Below are positions 33,189 to 34,725 of a stretch of 34,725 bases of DNA, in pieces (position 1 is the stretch's first letter; each line of letters starts with the position of its first letter). This DNA is from CALAMD01 sp035301025 (lineage in GTDB: Bacteria > Bacillota > Bacilli > Bacillales > Amphibacillaceae). Position numbers and translations under genes: made by a program. The notes below the pieces were generated by a model. It was not told the DNA's origin. It worked only from the letters and a program-made list of their open reading frames with translations, and ran no database searches. The stretch spans positions 1-34,725 of the forward strand of contig DATGUV010000144.1 in the NCBI GenBank assembly GCA_035301025.1. Reading direction: 5' to 3'.

Positions 33189-33752
33189 TTACCCTTTATA
33201 TTTATTACTGCCAGGCAATGCCTTTATTGCAGTCCAAGCTTTAATGGCATCTTCTCTTTTATTGCCTTTGTTTTTCGGGTCTGCGAAATAGTCTCTAAAA
33301 AATTGATTATATTCAAATTGTGAACTGATTTGCTTTTTATAGGATGGATCTTTTTTTCTTTCTTCTTCCTCATACCACGCATCTACAACGTCCTGATATG
33401 TTTTTCCTACATTTTCTTTAAAGTAATTCTGGATATAAGTTGAGAAATGAAATTTAGGAATGACCAATATAAAGAAAGCCCTAACTACTTGACTACAACG
33501 GTGGTTTTTCGGAATAACTGTATCTAAACTCAATTCTTCTAATGTTACTTTATTCGGGGAAGAACTTCTGTTTCTCATTGGCTTTTGTATTTTTCCTGTT
33601 TCAAGAAACACTGCTATCCTATCCGTAATTTCTATTTTAGATCCAGAGGGACTTATTCCATTTCCCCTACAAAATGTTTGTAACTCCTCTTTTAACCAAT
33701 AAAATTCTCGAAATTCTTTTACGGTTAATTCTCTCTCTAATTCAGGTCTCAC
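33189..33752 (-). CDS. SAP-domain protein with DUF6434-like C-terminus
   Basis: 187 residues. The N-terminal 8-52 segment (LTVKEFREFYWLKEELQTFCR..GISPSGSKIEITDRIAVFL) is a SAP motif, a helix-extended-loop-helix that often binds nucleic acid. The C-terminal half (QFEYNQFFRDYFADPKNKGNKREDAIKAW) resembles the domain usually paired with it in Bacillus proteins (DUF6434 as I recall). The start is GTG at 33752, about nine bases after GGGGGAG. No partner gene is evident. A DNA-related role is possible, not shown. Confidence 0.72.
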   Translation of the reverse strand: MRPELERELTVKEFREFYWLKEELQTFCRGNGISPSGSKIEITDRIAVFLETGKIQKPMRNRSSSPNKVTLEELSLDTVIPKNHRCSQVVRAFFILVIPKFHFSTYIQNYFKENVGKTYQDVVDAWYEEEERKKDPSYKKQISSQFEYNQFFRDYFADPKNKGNKREDAIKAWTAIKALPGSNKYKG

Positions 33753-33826
33753 TTTATACTCTCCCCCTATTTATTATTCTTTTTATGTCGTAATATTTAT
33801 TAGGTAGCTACGTAGTGAATAAGTTA

Positions 33827-34055
33827 TTATCCTGTGCAAATCATTCTTACATTTCCTTCAGGATCAAGTATAGTGAAAAATGAAAAGTCTATTCCGGTTT
33901 AATTGAAATCTAATAATATTGCATGAAACTATACGATCACCAGTTTCATTCATAAAAATCATGGGATACTCTTCAACAATCTTGCTCTACTTGCGTTTTA
34001 AAGTTGTAACAAGTAGAGTTGGAATTCAATTTTCTTCAAAAAACAAACTTACCAT
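33827..34055 (-). pseudogene. Decayed gene remnant, probably VOC (glyoxalase-like) C-terminal part
   Basis: No open frame of useful length, but minus-strand translation gives protein-like pieces in two frames: ...SKIVEEYPMIFMNETGDRI, then after a frame change FHAILLDFN-stop-TGIDFSFFTILDPEGN and VRMICTG ending at a natural stop (33827-33829). Further upstream IPTLLVTTLKRK-stop precedes it. The DPEGN strand near the end is typical of the VOC superfamily. At least one frameshift and two or three stops are needed, so it is dead if it ever was a gene. The family call is tentative. Confidence 0.4.
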
Positions 34056-34071
34056 TACGATAGGTATGTTT
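34045..34071 (-). terminator. Weak terminator after the dehydrogenase remnant
   Basis: 9-bp stem with one mismatch (AAACATACC with GGTAAGTTT on the minus strand), nine-base loop, followed by GTTTTTTG. It lies about 25 bases after the stop of the frameshifted dehydrogenase. Confidence 0.5.
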
Positions 34072-34096
34072 TAAGCTCGTTAAGAACGATATTTTC

Positions 34097-34725
34097 CTAT
34101 TCGCCTTTTTCCCATGTAACAATATTGTTAAACGTAATTTTGGTTCTTCTTACCATGGCTTCTTCTGTTGCAAAGCCGATATGGGGAGCGAGAACAGTAT
34201 TTGGAGCATCTAGGAGAGGGGAATCAGCGGGAACTGGTGGTTCCCCTATCTATTCTATCTAAACCGGCTCCAGCGATTGTCTCATTGTGCAATGCTTCTG
34301 CCAATGCATCATTATCAACGATTGGTTCTTCTGCTGTGTTAATTAAGAATGAACTATCTTTCATCAATGCTAATTTTTCTTTATCAATTAAGCTTTTTGT
34401 TTCATCTGTTAAAGGCGTATGAATGGTGACAATATCACTCGTCTCTAAGACTTCATCTAACCACTTATACTCTACACCTTTCTCAATCAGATCGGGCTTT
34501 TCGCTTCTGTTATAAGCAATGACGTGACAGCCAAAAGCTAGATCTAATGTAGCTACAGCTCCACCTATATCGCCTGTACCTACGATTCCTAAGGTTTTTC
34601 CATTTAAATCAGTCTGTCTGTAGCCAGCCTTCGTAGCTTCCTCTCTAATCATATTTTCTAAAGGTACAATACTACGTAACAGTGCAATGATTAGTCCAAA
34701 GGTGAGTTCTGCTACAGAATGCGTG
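34097..34725 (-). pseudogene. Frameshifted D-isomer-specific 2-hydroxyacid dehydrogenase (5' part outside the window)
   Basis: The minus strand reads THSVAELTFGLIIALLR from the right edge through the NAD-binding GIVGTGDIGG motif to AGAGLDRIDRG, then runs out of frame and stops at 34224. The correct C-terminus follows in another frame: GEPPVPADSPLLDAPNTVLAPHIGFATEEAM to TWEKGE-stop at 34097. The frames join if one base is removed near 34245-34260 (GATAGAATAGATAG). The expected catalytic arginine motif NTARG reads NTAEE here, so the active site is lost independently of the frameshift. The glutamate of GLDxxEGEP falls at the frameshift; the histidine (APHIG) survives in the second frame. Confidence 0.85.

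Noticed and set aside
34168..34422. 84-codon plus-strand frame at the right end
   Set aside because: It is the antisense shadow of the frameshifted dehydrogenase, whose sequence is clearly conserved on the minus strand.
1..34725. CRISPR arrays, tRNA/rRNA genes, prophage or defence islands
   Set aside because: No regularly spaced repeats, no tRNA-like cloverleaf or rRNA sequence, and no integrase, transposase, toxin-antitoxin or restriction genes were recognised.

Overview
The window is an AT-rich chromosomal segment of a spore-former-type Firmicute (Bacillaceae). Evidence is the gene order sufC-D-S-U-B next to yusE-yusF-gcvH-yusI-fadE-fadA-fadN, which I recall as the Bacillus subtilis order, together with strong AGGAGG-type ribosome binding sites and Bacillus-type operators (FadR, Zur, cre, WalR). 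The exact genus cannot be fixed from sequence alone; a moderately halophilic genus of the Virgibacillus/Pontibacillus/Oceanobacillus kind is a guess.

Layout. 1-5192 (minus): the SUF iron-sulfur assembly operon sufCDSUB, with sufB cut by the window edge. 5193-5713: a gene-free gap. 5714-7448 (minus): small redox and metabolic genes: thioredoxin-like yusE, Toprim protein yusF, glycine-cleavage H protein gcvH, ArsC/Spx-like yusI. 7591-7765: an internally deleted copy of an inverted-repeat element. 7852-13422 (minus): fatty-acid beta-oxidation operon fadN-fadA-fadE behind a perfect FadR operator. 13747-17449 (plus): zinc uptake operon znuA-znuC-znuB-zur behind a Zur-box promoter, continued without a break by a pair of CrcB/Fluc fluoride channel genes. 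17554-20874 (minus): MoxR ATPase, DUF58 protein and membrane protein operon with a cre site in front. 21042-21632 nitroreductase; 21902-23179 secreted coiled-coil NlpC/P60 cell-wall hydrolase (CwlO/PcsB-like); 23737-24792 M42 aminopeptidase (all minus). 24951-30638: an amine/amino-acid use cluster, with permease and class-III aminotransferase on minus, and divergent GabR/MocR-type regulator plus C45-family Ntn acyltransferase/hydrolase on plus. 30640-30940: the full copy of the repeat element. 30959-32317 (minus): branched-chain amino acid carrier brnQ with a structured leader. 32690-33752 (minus): DUF3021 membrane protein and a SAP-domain protein. 33827-34725: two decayed genes, a probable VOC-family remnant and a frameshifted D-2-hydroxyacid dehydrogenase that has also lost its catalytic arginine.

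Most of the window is ordinary core genome. The points most worth a second look are the brnQ leader, where one U-rich segment can pair with either of two copies of the same 14-base repeat; the two-copy inverted-repeat element; the tight linkage of zur with fluoride channels; the GabR/aminotransferase/permease/C45 cluster; and the decaying right end. I found no CRISPR array, no transposase gene, no tRNA or rRNA, and no convincing new defence-type system.
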